DNA of 64,000 nt. Source: Terriglobia bacterium. GTDB lineage: Bacteria; Acidobacteriota; Terriglobia; Terriglobales; Acidobacteriaceae. Position numbers and translations under genes: made by a program. Below the pieces are notes generated by a model. The model saw only the letters and a program-made list of their open reading frames with translations. It had not been told where the DNA came from and searched no databases. Numbering within the stretch: position 1 is the first letter of the stretch; each line of letters opens with the position of its first letter. The stretch spans positions 62,001 through 126,000 of the forward strand of contig JAIQGL010000018.1 in the NCBI GenBank assembly GCA_020072585.1, given 5' to 3'. Shown piece by piece: positions 18,564 to 27,847 of this stretch.

Positions 18564-19742
18564 ATGGCCATGCCTGCTTTAGTCGTGACGGGTCTTCCTG
18601 GATCCGAAAAGCATATTTCCGTGGACAATTTGGCAGCCGACTGGCTACCCCAACTCGGAGGTGGGCCCGCGCCTGCGGTCGTGCGCAGCCATCATCAGGC
18701 CAAGTCCATTCTGGTAACCGGCGCCGGAGGTTGGATCGGATCATCCCTGGCTAAAGCCATTGGCCAGGCGGCGCCCCATCGTCTGGTTTTGCTTGATCAC
18801 TCAGAGCACGATCTCTCTCAGATCTACCGCGAACTTGTGGAAGAAAATCCGTCAAACAAATCTGCGCTGGTGCCGGTTCCGGGCGATATCTGTGATGAAC
18901 GTCTTTTGCATGCGCTCTTCCACCGTTACCGGCCCGCAATTGTCTATCACCTGGCCGCCATGAAGCATGTGCCTCTTGCGGAAAGCAATCCTTTCGCGGC
19001 GATTCGCAATAATGCGATCGGGACATACAGGCTGGTGCTCGCGGCCCATGAATATGGAGCCGATGAATTAGTTCTAGTATCCACTGACAAGGCTGCCACT
19101 CCCCGCAGTGTGATGGGAGTTTCAAAGCGCGTGGCGGAGCTCACTTTGCTCAGTTTGAATAGCGAGAAGACGTTGTTGAAAGCTGTGCGCTTCGGCAACG
19201 TGTTCGGGTCCCGAGGTAGCGCGATACCCTTGTTTTTACGGCAGATTTCTCAAGGGAGACCAGTCACAATCACACACCCGGAAGTGCGCAGGTATTTTTT
19301 TAGTTTGCAACAGGCAATCGGTCTGGTCCTGAGCACCGCATGCATCGCACACTTTGGCGGCATTTTTATTCCTGCCTCAGGAAGGCAGGTCAGCATCCGT
19401 GAACTGGCTGAATGCCTTATCCGGAAGGCCGGACATATACCGGGCACAGAGATTCCCATTCGTTATACGGGCCTGCAACCGGGAGAAAAGCTAAATGAAG
19501 ATCTGACTTCCTGTTGTGAAATCGCAGGCGACTCTATCGAAGGGGTCCTACGTAGCGTAAACAGTCCTCGCATGTCAGTCATGGCACTGCATCGCGCTAT
19601 CGCACACCTGGAGCATTCTGTCGAGCAATTCGATCTGACCTCGATGCTCAGCAGTCTGGGTGAGATGGTCCCGGAATACGAACCCAGTGAAACGCTGCTG
19701 GCGTCAGCAGGCATTCAATGGCGCAATCCGGAGGTCATCTGA
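18564..19742 (+). CDS. CapD/FlaA1-type UDP-sugar 4,6-dehydratase
   Basis: A 392-residue extended SDR enzyme. After an unusual 45-residue leader it shows the NAD-binding TGAGGWIGS (about 52-60), the HLAAMKHVPL segment, and the STDKAATPRSVMGVSKR catalytic block (about 173-189). In that block the Tyr of classical SDRs is replaced by Met, as in CapD/FlaA1/PglF UDP-GlcNAc 4,6-dehydratases; GLQPGEKLNEDL near the C-terminus also fits. It would convert a UDP-HexNAc to a 4-keto-6-deoxy sugar. No N-terminal membrane helices are present, unlike PglF. AGGG lies just before the ATG at 18564; a second ATG at 18570 is possible. The gene overlaps the next by 25 bp. Confidence 0.8.
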   Translation: MAMPALVVTGLPGSEKHISVDNLAADWLPQLGGGPAPAVVRSHHQAKSILVTGAGGWIGSSLAKAIGQAAPHRLVLLDHSEHDLSQIYRELVEENPSNKSALVPVPGDICDERLLHALFHRYRPAIVYHLAAMKHVPLAESNPFAAIRNNAIGTYRLVLAAHEYGADELVLVSTDKAATPRSVMGVSKRVAELTLLSLNSEKTLLKAVRFGNVFGSRGSAIPLFLRQISQGRPVTITHPEVRRYFFSLQQAIGLVLSTACIAHFGGIFIPASGRQVSIRELAECLIRKAGHIPGTEIPIRYTGLQPGEKLNEDLTSCCEIAGDSIEGVLRSVNSPRMSVMALHRAIAHLEHSVEQFDLTSMLSSLGEMVPEYEPSETLLASAGIQWRNPEVI

Positions 19743-20932
19743 CAAGCAAACGCACAATCGTGGTGGTTACCAGTTCGCGTGCGGACTATTGTCACTTGTA
19801 TTGGCCTCTGCGGGAGCTATCGCAAAAATCCGGAGTTGATCTGCGAATCATTGCGTTCGGCCCACATCTGTCTCCTGAATTTGGGCAAACAGTCCGGCAA
19901 GTGGAGCAGGATGGGTTCAAGATAGCAGCAAAGATTGAATGCCTTTTAAGTTCTGACTCTGACGTCGGCATGGCAAAGACGATCGGATTGGCTTGCCTGG
20001 GCCTGGCGGATATCCTCGGCCAACTGCGTCCTGATCTGCTGGTAATCATCGCAGACCGCTATGAGATGCTGGCGCCGGCTTCGGTCGCCATGGCATTGCG
20101 CATACCCATTGCCCACATTGAAGGCGGCGAGATCACTGAGGGAGCAATTGACGATCAAGTAAGAAACGCCCTCACTAAAATGAGCCACATCCACTTTACA
20201 TCAACCTATCTGGCCCGCCAGCGCCTGATTGCAATGGGAGAAGAAGAGTGGCGCGTGCATCGGACGGGGTCTCCATCACTGGACCACCTGCGGCACCACC
20301 GTTTGCTGACCCGCAAGCAGCTTGAGTGCAGGTTGAATCTGGATCTGCAGGCGCCCTACGCTGTCGTCGCGTACCATCCGGTCACCATGATGCGCGATAC
20401 CCTTCTGGAGGCTGACGCGCTTTTTACCGCTCTCAGCAATATTCCTGAGCAGATTATGTTTTGCTATCCCAACGCTGACGCCGGGAGCCGCGCCCTCATT
20501 GATCGCGCGCGCCGGTTCCTCGCGGCCCGCAAGCATGGACGTATCTGGACGAACCTTGATGCCGTTACCTATTGGAGCCTCTTGCGCTCCGCGAAGCTCT
20601 TTATCGGAAACTCAAGCAGCGGAATCATGGAGACTCCTTCCTTCGCTCTGCCTGCGGTGAACGTGGGCCTAAGGCAAAAGGGCCGTGAACGCGCGCGCAA
20701 CGTTCTGGATGCTGAGCCGTCAGTGAATGCCATTCTAGCCAAGATAAATATTGCCAGAAGCGCCGCGTTCCGCAACAGTCTTGATGGAATGGAAAACCCC
20801 TACGGAAACGGCACCGCTGCCGGCATTATTGCGCAGGTTTTAACTGACATTCCTTTGTCCGCGGATCTTCTCTTCAAACACTCGCCACAGCCCCAGGAAA
20901 ACATCCATGAGAATACCGCTCTCTGCTCCTGA
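19718..20932 (+). CDS. NeuC/LegG-like hydrolysing UDP-sugar 2-epimerase
   Basis: A GT-B-fold epimerase of up to 404 residues. Motifs are TSSRADYCHLYWPLRELSQ near the N-terminus, IIADRYEMLAPA, the diagnostic HIEGGEITEGAIDDQVRNA block (about residues 131-149), and FIGNSSSGIMETP in the C-terminal half. Enzymes of this type hydrolyse and epimerise UDP-GlcNAc or its diacetamido derivative in sialic or legionaminic acid routes. The preceding 4,6-dehydratase and following aminotransferase favour a LegG-like role, but NeuB/LegI synthase and acetyltransferase genes are not in the window. The start is unclear: the ATG at 19718 lies inside the upstream gene, and GGAGG at 19730 would favour a start close to 19739-19760. 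Confidence 0.8.
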   Translation: MAQSGGHLTSKRTIVVVTSSRADYCHLYWPLRELSQKSGVDLRIIAFGPHLSPEFGQTVRQVEQDGFKIAAKIECLLSSDSDVGMAKTIGLACLGLADILGQLRPDLLVIIADRYEMLAPASVAMALRIPIAHIEGGEITEGAIDDQVRNALTKMSHIHFTSTYLARQRLIAMGEEEWRVHRTGSPSLDHLRHHRLLTRKQLECRLNLDLQAPYAVVAYHPVTMMRDTLLEADALFTALSNIPEQIMFCYPNADAGSRALIDRARRFLAARKHGRIWTNLDAVTYWSLLRSAKLFIGNSSSGIMETPSFALPAVNVGLRQKGRERARNVLDAEPSVNAILAKINIARSAAFRNSLDGMENPYGNGTAAGIIAQVLTDIPLSADLLFKHSPQPQENIHENTALCS

Positions 20933-22064
20933 CATCATCGAATCAGATATCGAAGCGGTCACTGCCGTCTTGCGCACCACTCGCCTGAGCCTCGGTCCCA
21001 TGCTGGAGGAGTTTGAGCAAACCCTGGGCGGCTACATTGGAGCCTCGCACACGGTTGCTGTCAGCTCAGGTACGTGCGCTCTGCATCTGTGCCTGCGCGC
21101 TCTCGGCATCAAGCAAGGCGATGAGGTGATTGTTCCATCCTTCACATTCATCGCTGCCGCAAATGTGGTCCGCTACCAGAATGCTATACCTGTGTTCGTC
21201 GATATTGAGCCGCAGAGCCTGAACATTGATCCCGCCCAAATCGAGCAAGCCATCTCGCCACGGACGCGCGCCATCATTGCTGTGCACACCTTTGGATGTC
21301 CAGCGGAACTTGACGAGATTCTGGAGATTGCGCGCCGCCACAATCTTTTTGTGATTGAAGACGCGTGCGAAGCTCTCGGTGCGGAGTATCGCGGCAAAAA
21401 GTGCGGTTTGCTGGGTGATGCAGGAGTATTCGGATTTTATCCCAATAAGCAGATCACCACCGGCGAAGGAGGCGCCATTGTAACTCATAACGCCGGCCTG
21501 GCACACCTGGTGCGAGGACTTCGCAACCAGGGACGGGTGAATGGTGATGGAAACAACGAATACGGCGAGTTGGGATACAATTATCGCATCCCTGAGATGA
21601 ATTGTGCACTGGGGAACGCGCAGCTTAAGCGGATTGAGCCAATTCTGCTCCGCCGGGCAGCCATCGCCCGCATATATGCAGAGAAGCTGCGCGGCTGCCG
21701 GTATATCACTCCGCCACCACTTGAGGCATCTCATCGTTCAATAAGCTGGTTTGCCTTCGTGATTCGCCTTGGCTCTTGTATAGACGGGTCTGCCCGCGAG
21801 TGGATCATTCAAGAAATGGCCGCTCATGGCATTGAATGTGGCAGATACTTTGTTCCAATTCATCTGCAACCGCTCTACCGGCACGAGCCGTGCACGACGG
21901 GCAATTTGCCCGTCACCGAATGGATCGCCGATCGTTCTCTAGCTCTTCCATTTTTTAACAAGATCAAAGAATGTGAGGTACAGGAAATTTGCGACACTCT
22001 CTCCGAACTGGTTGCTCAGTGCATAAGCCACGCTGATACTGCTCTTGCTTCCAGCCGTAATTAG
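20907..22064 (+). CDS. DegT/DnrJ/EryC1/StrS-family sugar aminotransferase
   Basis: A 385-residue PLP enzyme of the sugar aminotransferase family. The PLP lysine is Lys181 in FGFYPNKQITTGEGGA, the ring-stacking and Asp region is FVIEDACEALGAEY (Asp152), and the VSSGTCALHL phosphate loop starts near residue 52. It would aminate the 4-keto group produced by the dehydratase two genes upstream, using glutamate as donor. The ATG at 20907 lies 26 bp inside the epimerase gene, a further sign of one operon. It ends 14 bp before the convergent methyltransferase gene. Substrate specificity (LegC/PseC/DesV type) cannot be told from sequence alone. Confidence 0.85.
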   Translation: MRIPLSAPDIIESDIEAVTAVLRTTRLSLGPMLEEFEQTLGGYIGASHTVAVSSGTCALHLCLRALGIKQGDEVIVPSFTFIAAANVVRYQNAIPVFVDIEPQSLNIDPAQIEQAISPRTRAIIAVHTFGCPAELDEILEIARRHNLFVIEDACEALGAEYRGKKCGLLGDAGVFGFYPNKQITTGEGGAIVTHNAGLAHLVRGLRNQGRVNGDGNNEYGELGYNYRIPEMNCALGNAQLKRIEPILLRRAAIARIYAEKLRGCRYITPPPLEASHRSISWFAFVIRLGSCIDGSAREWIIQEMAAHGIECGRYFVPIHLQPLYRHEPCTTGNLPVTEWIADRSLALPFFNKIKECEVQEICDTLSELVAQCISHADTALASSRN

Positions 22065-22078
22065 CGTCGCCGCCGAAT

Positions 22079-22885
22079 TCAACGCTTGCGAAACGTCAGG
22101 GCAGCGTTGCCCCATACAACGCTCGGCGCCGGAACATAGGCCTCGTCCTGGGCTGCTTCCAATCGGTACAGCAGGCTGCCGCGCAAGGGAGACTTGCATA
22201 CTGTGCCAGTGCGATAGTTCAGAACCCATTCGCCTTTGATGACGAATCCCGCGGACTGAAAGAGAATCTTGAGCTCCTTTTGTGTGAACAGGTGCCCATG
22301 GGTGCAAACTGGGCGGCTACCTATCTTCCAGGAAACAATCACATCCCCATTCGTATCTGACCAGAAAAAATAGTCGCGGAGCATATGCCATAACGTTCTG
22401 CTCCACCCATGCACCACAGCGTTGTAGCGGTGATTCACATCAACAAACATCACACCATTTGGGGACAGCAGCCTTTTGGCTTTGGCCAAAGTCAGCAGTC
22501 TCTCTTCCGTCGTCTGAATATGGCCGAGGACGTTCCATAGGCAGACGATCACGTCGAATTTCAGGTCGGTCTCCGGAATTTCCTCCGCTCTGCATTCCCA
22601 GAAATGGACTTTCTTCTCGCATCGCGCACGCATTGCGGCGCTGGGCTCCACGGCAACAACATTTTGGATTCCAGCGGTCTCGGCGATTATGCAAGTGCGT
22701 GTTGCATCACCCGCGCCAATATCGAGCAAGGAACCGGCGCCACGCACGCCAGTTGCGATGATCTTCTCAACCGCTTCCAGATAAGGGCTTCTGGCGGCGG
22801 AGATTGATTTGTAGAAAGGAGCCAGCGCATCGTATGCCGTAACAGCGCCAGTGACCTTGGGCTCTTGATGGATCCGCTCTTTCAT
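22079..22885 (-). CDS. Class I SAM-dependent methyltransferase
   Basis: A methyltransferase of about 268 residues. SLLDIGAGDATRT is the SAM-binding motif I, VVAVEPSAAMRARC the motif II acidic strand, and FDVIVCLWNVLGHI the post-motif region. The target is unknown; it may modify the sugar made by the convergent operon, from which it is separated by 14 bp. An ATG at 22966 would add 27 residues that do not resemble the family, so the ATG at 22885 is preferred, though neither has a clear ribosome site. Confidence 0.75.
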   Translation of the reverse strand: MKERIHQEPKVTGAVTAYDALAPFYKSISAARSPYLEAVEKIIATGVRGAGSLLDIGAGDATRTCIIAETAGIQNVVAVEPSAAMRARCEKKVHFWECRAEEIPETDLKFDVIVCLWNVLGHIQTTEERLLTLAKAKRLLSPNGVMFVDVNHRYNAVVHGWSRTLWHMLRDYFFWSDTNGDVIVSWKIGSRPVCTHGHLFTQKELKILFQSAGFVIKGEWVLNYRTGTVCKSPLRGSLLYRLEAAQDEAYVPAPSVVWGNAALTFRKR

Positions 22886-23104
22886 TGTTTCACAAGACTG
22901 GAAGCAGTTAAATGCGCGATCGCCCTTCTCTCGTGGCCGGCTGCATAGCCGGGCCGCCTGATTCATGACAGTTGCACCAGGGCAATTTGCGCTTACAGCA
23001 GATATTTTTTGAACGCAAATTCATGGGACCACCGCGCAAATCAAAGGGTGATCTTCGTCTTAGGAGTGCCGGAAAATACTGACCATGGCGGAAGTGAGGC
23101 TTTC

Positions 23105-25348
23105 GTGCGCCCAAAGATAAGTAAACCAGGCCTGCTGGAACGCAGCCGGATGCTGATTAGAAGCTCCTTCCCTGATCTTATTGAGAAAGACGGCGAAGTC
23201 TTCTTTCAGACCGGGCGCCTCGTGGTGGAAACGCTCCAAAAATTCATTGAAACAATCCGTTCAGGACAACTATCTACACTGCGTTGGTTCTATTCATCAC
23301 AGTTTTCCGGCAGCCGTCTTGGCCTGACCCGCCTGGCACTCGACTCCGTAAAAGATGATGTCCGTATTTACCGTGCTTTTAGTGACGAGAAAGCGTGCAA
23401 CCGTGATGAGGCCGTTGCCGAGTGGGCTTCATACCTTGCAGGGTTTGCCGCCACGGAAGCAATTTCCCTCCATCTGCACAGGATGGAAAGCTGGAGACCG
23501 CACCGTCCGCTGGTTACGACAATCCGTTTCGAACATATCGGCACGCCCTATGGTGCGGAGAGATCGGGCATTGACCGGGCGTACTTCCGCGTTGCGTGGA
23601 TACGCATCGGCAGCTCTTTGCAGATTCTTGAGCAATCTCTTGTCGAAGGAGAACGGGTTCTCGCGGACAAGGAACAATTTGCCAATGTGGCCCACACGGC
23701 AGGTATTGACTTTGAAAATCAGTACTATCCTGAATTTCTTAGCCAGCCTCTGAAGTTCGGAATGATCCGCTACGGCCCCGGTGGAATTACTGCCGTGGAT
23801 TACGATAATAACGGCCTATATGACATCTTCATCCCGGATGGAGTTGAATCGAAGCTGTTTCGCAATCGCGGAGATGGAACGTTTGAGGATGTGACCCGCC
23901 AGGCCGGACTGGCCGGACTTGATGGTGTCAGCGTTGCTGTATTTGCGGATTATGACAATGACGGCTTCAAGGACCTGTTTATCTCGCGCACATTCCAGCC
24001 GAATCAGCTCTTCCACAATAACGGTGACGGTACTTTTACTGATATCACCAGGGACTCAGGGCTGGGCGAGGACTGCTGCACCACGGTTGCCGCGTGGGCT
24101 GACTACGACAATGATGGATTCCTGGACCTTTATGACGGCACATTCACGAACGTAACAGAGGAAGCCGGCGTGGGCGACAAGGGGCTCTGCCTGGGCGTGG
24201 TGTGGGGTGACTATAACGATGACGGCTATTCTGATCTCTTCGTGGTGAATGACTTCGGCAGAAAAACTCTTTACCGGAACAATGGCGACGGCACATTTAC
24301 TGACACTACCGTAAAAAGCAACACGCTCGCTTATGGCGCCGGCATGAGCGCTTCCTATGTGGACTATGACAACAACGGCAAGTTTGATTTTTATGTAACA
24401 CACATTCGTTCTGAGCATTCCTGGTATGCGGAAGCGCCCACGGTCCTCCGCTACATGCTGAGATCATTTACCCAGGGCACCTGGAAAACAGATTTTCCCC
24501 TGTACATGGAAATATTCCGTCAATCGGGCCTGGGCTTCGTTGGTGTCTTCCAGCAGATGGCATCAGGGAATACGCTGCTACGGAACAAAGGCGACGGAAC
24601 ATTTGAAGACGTTACCGCCAAGGCAAACGCAAACCCGCTCGGCTGGTTCTGGGGCGCGGCTTTTGCGGATTTTGACAATGACGGCTGGCAGGACCTCTAT
24701 GCCGCCAACGGCTGGGTTTACAACGACGAAGGAACAGAGATTGAGCTGGAGTTTCTCAACAACGTCGTAACCAACCAGAAAACATACAAGACCGGCATTT
24801 ATTTTGATCCCAAATACTTTGGCGCCAACTCATGGCACGGATGGGAGCGCAACCGTCATCTTCGGAACAATGGCGACGGCACTTTCCGCGAAATTGGCCG
24901 GGCCGTCGGTACTGACCTGGTGCTCAACAGCCGCGGTGTCGCGGTGGCCGACTTCTGGAACCGCGGAGTAATTGATATCGCCGTGGCCGCATCCACCGGC
25001 CGGCATGCTTTGCTAAAAAATATTGGCAATTACAAACGCCACTGGCTGCAGATTGAACTTGTAGGAACCGTAACCAACCGTGATGCCGTAGGCGCTCGCG
25101 TAATGATTGAGGTGGATGGCTCTCAGCAGTGGCGCGAAGTGGTACTGGGGGATGGTTACGGATCTCAGAGCTCGCTTCGCTTGCACTTTGGCCTGAATCA
25201 GCATGACACCATAGACAAAATTGAGGTCCATTGGCCCGTTTCTGAACTGACTCAGATTTTTAATCGTGTAAAAGCCGACCGAATCCTGCAGATCACCGAA
25301 GGGGAGACCAGCTTTGTTGAAAAACATTATCCGGTGGCACTCTATTAA
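23105..25348 (+). CDS. FG-GAP / ASPIC-UnbV protein with N-terminal accessory domain and one shortened repeat
   Basis: A protein of about 747 residues. The first 200 residues form a domain like that often found before FG-GAP repeats in CRTAC1 proteins. It is followed by VCBS repeats with DYDNNGLYD, DYDNDGFKD, DYNDDGYSD and DFDNDGWQD loops and a C-terminal ASPIC/UnbV domain (DAVGARVMIEVDG, HFGL). Near 24130 the text DNDGFLDLY runs straight into DGTFTNVTEE; the roughly 15-40 residues that normally separate these elements are missing, an in-frame deletion inside one propeller blade. No signal peptide is visible. The start is uncertain: a TTG at 23009 opens the frame, while the GTG at 23105 has GAGG 5 bp upstream. 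It overlaps the next gene by 35 bp. Confidence 0.8.
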   Translation: MRPKISKPGLLERSRMLIRSSFPDLIEKDGEVFFQTGRLVVETLQKFIETIRSGQLSTLRWFYSSQFSGSRLGLTRLALDSVKDDVRIYRAFSDEKACNRDEAVAEWASYLAGFAATEAISLHLHRMESWRPHRPLVTTIRFEHIGTPYGAERSGIDRAYFRVAWIRIGSSLQILEQSLVEGERVLADKEQFANVAHTAGIDFENQYYPEFLSQPLKFGMIRYGPGGITAVDYDNNGLYDIFIPDGVESKLFRNRGDGTFEDVTRQAGLAGLDGVSVAVFADYDNDGFKDLFISRTFQPNQLFHNNGDGTFTDITRDSGLGEDCCTTVAAWADYDNDGFLDLYDGTFTNVTEEAGVGDKGLCLGVVWGDYNDDGYSDLFVVNDFGRKTLYRNNGDGTFTDTTVKSNTLAYGAGMSASYVDYDNNGKFDFYVTHIRSEHSWYAEAPTVLRYMLRSFTQGTWKTDFPLYMEIFRQSGLGFVGVFQQMASGNTLLRNKGDGTFEDVTAKANANPLGWFWGAAFADFDNDGWQDLYAANGWVYNDEGTEIELEFLNNVVTNQKTYKTGIYFDPKYFGANSWHGWERNRHLRNNGDGTFREIGRAVGTDLVLNSRGVAVADFWNRGVIDIAVAASTGRHALLKNIGNYKRHWLQIELVGTVTNRDAVGARVMIEVDGSQQWREVVLGDGYGSQSSLRLHFGLNQHDTIDKIEVHWPVSELTQIFNRVKADRILQITEGETSFVEKHYPVALY

Positions 25349-27092
25349 TACTGCGCTGGGACTGCTCCTTCTGCTGCCATCCCCGGGAAATACCAGCACA
25401 CCTGCCGGGAGGCCCTCTAGCCACCACAACCAGAGTTGGTTTAAGAACGTAACGCACGCGGCTGGGATTCATGAGCCTCACCATGTGCGCCGGTTTGACA
25501 ATGCTTACGCGGAGATTATGCAGGGCTATACGAAATTGGGTGCGGCCGTGGCCGTTGCGGACTACAACGGTGACGGATTTGAAGACCTCTTTGTCACAGA
25601 CTCCTGCACCACCTGCAAGAACCATCTCTACCGCAACAACGGTGATTTCACCTTCACAGATGTGGCTGAGCAGGCTGGCGTGGCGAACGGCAATGATAAA
25701 ACCAATGCTTCAGCCGGCGCGCTCTGGTTCGACTTCAATAATGATGGCCTGCCTGATCTGTTCGTTGCGCGCTTTGGCCACAGCATTCTTTATCAAAACA
25801 TGGGAAACGGCCGGTTTCGTGATGTAACGAAGGCGGCCAGACTGGACCGCTATTTCAACGCAATCAAGGCCATCGCCTTTGATTACGACAAAGACGGGTA
25901 CGTCGATTTGTTTATTGGCAGCTACTTTCAGCCGCTGGATATCTTTCACCCGGCCACGCCACGGTTCTTTCCGGAAAGCTTTGAGAATGCAAATAACGGC
26001 GGCGGTGTGACCGTACTTCACAACAACGGCGATGGCACATTCACTGACGTAACGTCGCGTGTGGGTGTCCTCACCACGGGCTGGACCCTGGATCTGGGGC
26101 ATGGCGACGCCAACGATGACGGATACGACGACCTGTATGTGGCCAATGATTTCGGAACAGACCGTTTTTTTCTCAACAATGGAAACGGCACCTTTACTGA
26201 CAAGACTGAGACCGCAATCGGTTTTGATACTAAAAAAGGCATGAATGCCGATTGGGGAGACTTTGACAATGACGGCCTTCTCGACATCTATGTCACCAAC
26301 ATCACCGATGAATACATGCGCGAGGGAAATTTTCTTTGGCATAACAACGGCAACTTGACCTTTACTGATGTGTCACGTGAAACCGGCACCTATGAAACTG
26401 GCTGGGGCTGGGCCGGTAAGTTCTTTGACTATGACAATGACGGCTGGCTTGATCTTTATGTGATGAATGGCTGGGTTTCCGCGGGGGCTGACGACTACAT
26501 TCCCGATATTTTCGCCATGATCACACGGCCGGGTGTTGATTTTGCGGATGCAAGGAACTGGCCGCCCATCGGCGGTAAGTCGCTCAGCGGATATGAGAAG
26601 AAACGGCTGTTTCACAACGACCATGGGCACTTCTTCAAGGATGATGCTGCCCGTCACGGTCTAGATTCCACCAAAGACGGCAGGGGTATCGCGGTAGCCG
26701 ATTTTGATAATGATGGCCGCCTCGATCTGTTCATTACCAACGCCGGAGATGAACCATTTCTCTACCGCAATGTCCTTCCCACCGGTGCCCATTGGGTAGG
26801 TTTCATTTTGCAAGGCACAAAATCCAACCGAATGGCCATTGGCGCACAGATCAGATTAACTGCTAACGGCAAGACATACTTACGTTACGTAAATGGAGGC
26901 AACGGTTTTGCCAGTCAATCAACCGCTCATGTAAATTTCGGCCTCGCCAAAACAACCAGGATTGATGCGGTTGAAATTCGATGGCCCTCGGGGCTGGCAC
27001 AGAAGCTTCCACCCCTCACTGCGGACCACTACTACAAAATCATCGAAGGGAAATCACCAATAGCTTTCAAACCAAGGAAGGCAAAGCCATGA
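25314..27092 (+). CDS. Exported FG-GAP / ASPIC-UnbV protein (paralogue of 27835-29568)
   Basis: A 592-residue protein with an N-terminal hydrophobic signal (LGLLLLLPSPGNTSTPA). FG-GAP repeats follow across about 60-490, with DYNGDGFED, DFNNDGLPD, DYDKDGYVD, DFDNDGLLD and DYDNDGWLD loops. The C-terminal ASPIC/UnbV domain reads MAIGAQIRLTANG and WPSGLAQ. Blocks such as FDTKKGMNADWGDFDNDG and ITDEYM recur almost unchanged in the protein at 27835-29568, so the two arose by duplication. The start is a TTG at 25314 (GGGGAG about 8 bp upstream) inside the previous gene, with another TTG at 25317. It ends ATGA with the TPR gene. Confidence 0.85.
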   Translation: MLKNIIRWHSINTALGLLLLLPSPGNTSTPAGRPSSHHNQSWFKNVTHAAGIHEPHHVRRFDNAYAEIMQGYTKLGAAVAVADYNGDGFEDLFVTDSCTTCKNHLYRNNGDFTFTDVAEQAGVANGNDKTNASAGALWFDFNNDGLPDLFVARFGHSILYQNMGNGRFRDVTKAARLDRYFNAIKAIAFDYDKDGYVDLFIGSYFQPLDIFHPATPRFFPESFENANNGGGVTVLHNNGDGTFTDVTSRVGVLTTGWTLDLGHGDANDDGYDDLYVANDFGTDRFFLNNGNGTFTDKTETAIGFDTKKGMNADWGDFDNDGLLDIYVTNITDEYMREGNFLWHNNGNLTFTDVSRETGTYETGWGWAGKFFDYDNDGWLDLYVMNGWVSAGADDYIPDIFAMITRPGVDFADARNWPPIGGKSLSGYEKKRLFHNDHGHFFKDDAARHGLDSTKDGRGIAVADFDNDGRLDLFITNAGDEPFLYRNVLPTGAHWVGFILQGTKSNRMAIGAQIRLTANGKTYLRYVNGGNGFASQSTAHVNFGLAKTTRIDAVEIRWPSGLAQKLPPLTADHYYKIIEGKSPIAFKPRKAKP

Positions 27093-27847
27093 AAAAACTA
27101 TTTTCTTCCGTCTGGCCGTTACTCTTAGTTGCAAGCTGGCTGGTGCCATGCCAGCTTCACGCTTCTGATGCGGATTACCTGCAGGGATTAAAGGCCCTGG
27201 AAACTAATGACTATTCCACCGCATTGCACTATCTGGAGCTGGCAGTGGCCGGCGACCCGGACAATTTGCGGTATGGGAGCGACTACCGGCAGGCAATCAT
27301 CCGCAGCAAAGAATTCGATCGGGCACTAAAGTTTTTTGAGCAAATGCTTGTCCAGCATTCGAAATCAGCGAATCTGCACCTGAACTATGGCTTCGCCTAT
27401 GTTGACAAGATTCCCGTGACAGGCTCAATCACCCAGGTAATTCTTGCCAATGATGCGCTCACTGAATTCGCCAAGTCTCTCGAACTTCAACCTTCCTGGA
27501 TCGCCTACTACACTCGGGGCACAAGCTATCTGTTCTGGCCAAAAATTTTCAAAAGAGCAGCCCTTGGAGTCGCCGACCTGCAGCGCGCCATGGAAATACA
27601 ACAATCTGGACGACGCCACAGCTACCACGTCAAGGCTTATATCGCGTTAGGTGATGGCTACTGGAAGACGGACGATTTGGACAAAGCACGGGCCGTGTGG
27701 GCCGAGGGACTGAAGGAGTTCCCTGCTTCCATAGCATTAAAGCAGCGTCTTTCCCTCAAAGGAGACGAACTTAAAAATCTGATCGAAGCACAATTTGATC
27801 CGGGCACGCGCGTCAATACAGATTTGAGGGACCTATGGGCGGACTAA
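27089..27847 (+). CDS. Exported TPR protein
   Basis: A 252-residue protein with a signal peptide (MKKLFSSVWPLLLVASWLV, ending near LHASDA) and three to four TPR-like helical pairs: QGLKALETNDYSTALHYLEL, a segment around ALKFFEQMLVQHSKSANLHL, and ALGDGYWKTDDLDKARAVW. It would be a periplasmic scaffold. The ATG at 27089 is part of an ATGA overlap with the upstream UnbV gene, with AAGGAAGG upstream, which decides the start; the longer open frame to the left is only upstream coding sequence. The gene lies between two paralogous UnbV genes and overlaps the second by 13 bp, so it is likely to assemble with them. Confidence 0.85.
   Translation: MKKLFSSVWPLLLVASWLVPCQLHASDADYLQGLKALETNDYSTALHYLELAVAGDPDNLRYGSDYRQAIIRSKEFDRALKFFEQMLVQHSKSANLHLNYGFAYVDKIPVTGSITQVILANDALTEFAKSLELQPSWIAYYTRGTSYLFWPKIFKRAALGVADLQRAMEIQQSGRRHSYHVKAYIALGDGYWKTDDLDKARAVWAEGLKEFPASIALKQRLSLKGDELKNLIEAQFDPGTRVNTDLRDLWAD

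Noticed and set aside
18564-22064. Complete legionaminic or sialic acid pathway
   Set aside because: Dehydratase, aminotransferase and 2-epimerase types are present, but the synthase (NeuB/LegI), acetyltransferase and cytidylyltransferase are not seen.
25710-26342. Long minus-strand frame opposite FG-GAP repeats
   Set aside because: Repeated Asp/Asn/Gly codons on the plus strand create open, Val/Ile-rich antisense frames; similar shadows occur over every FG-GAP gene here.
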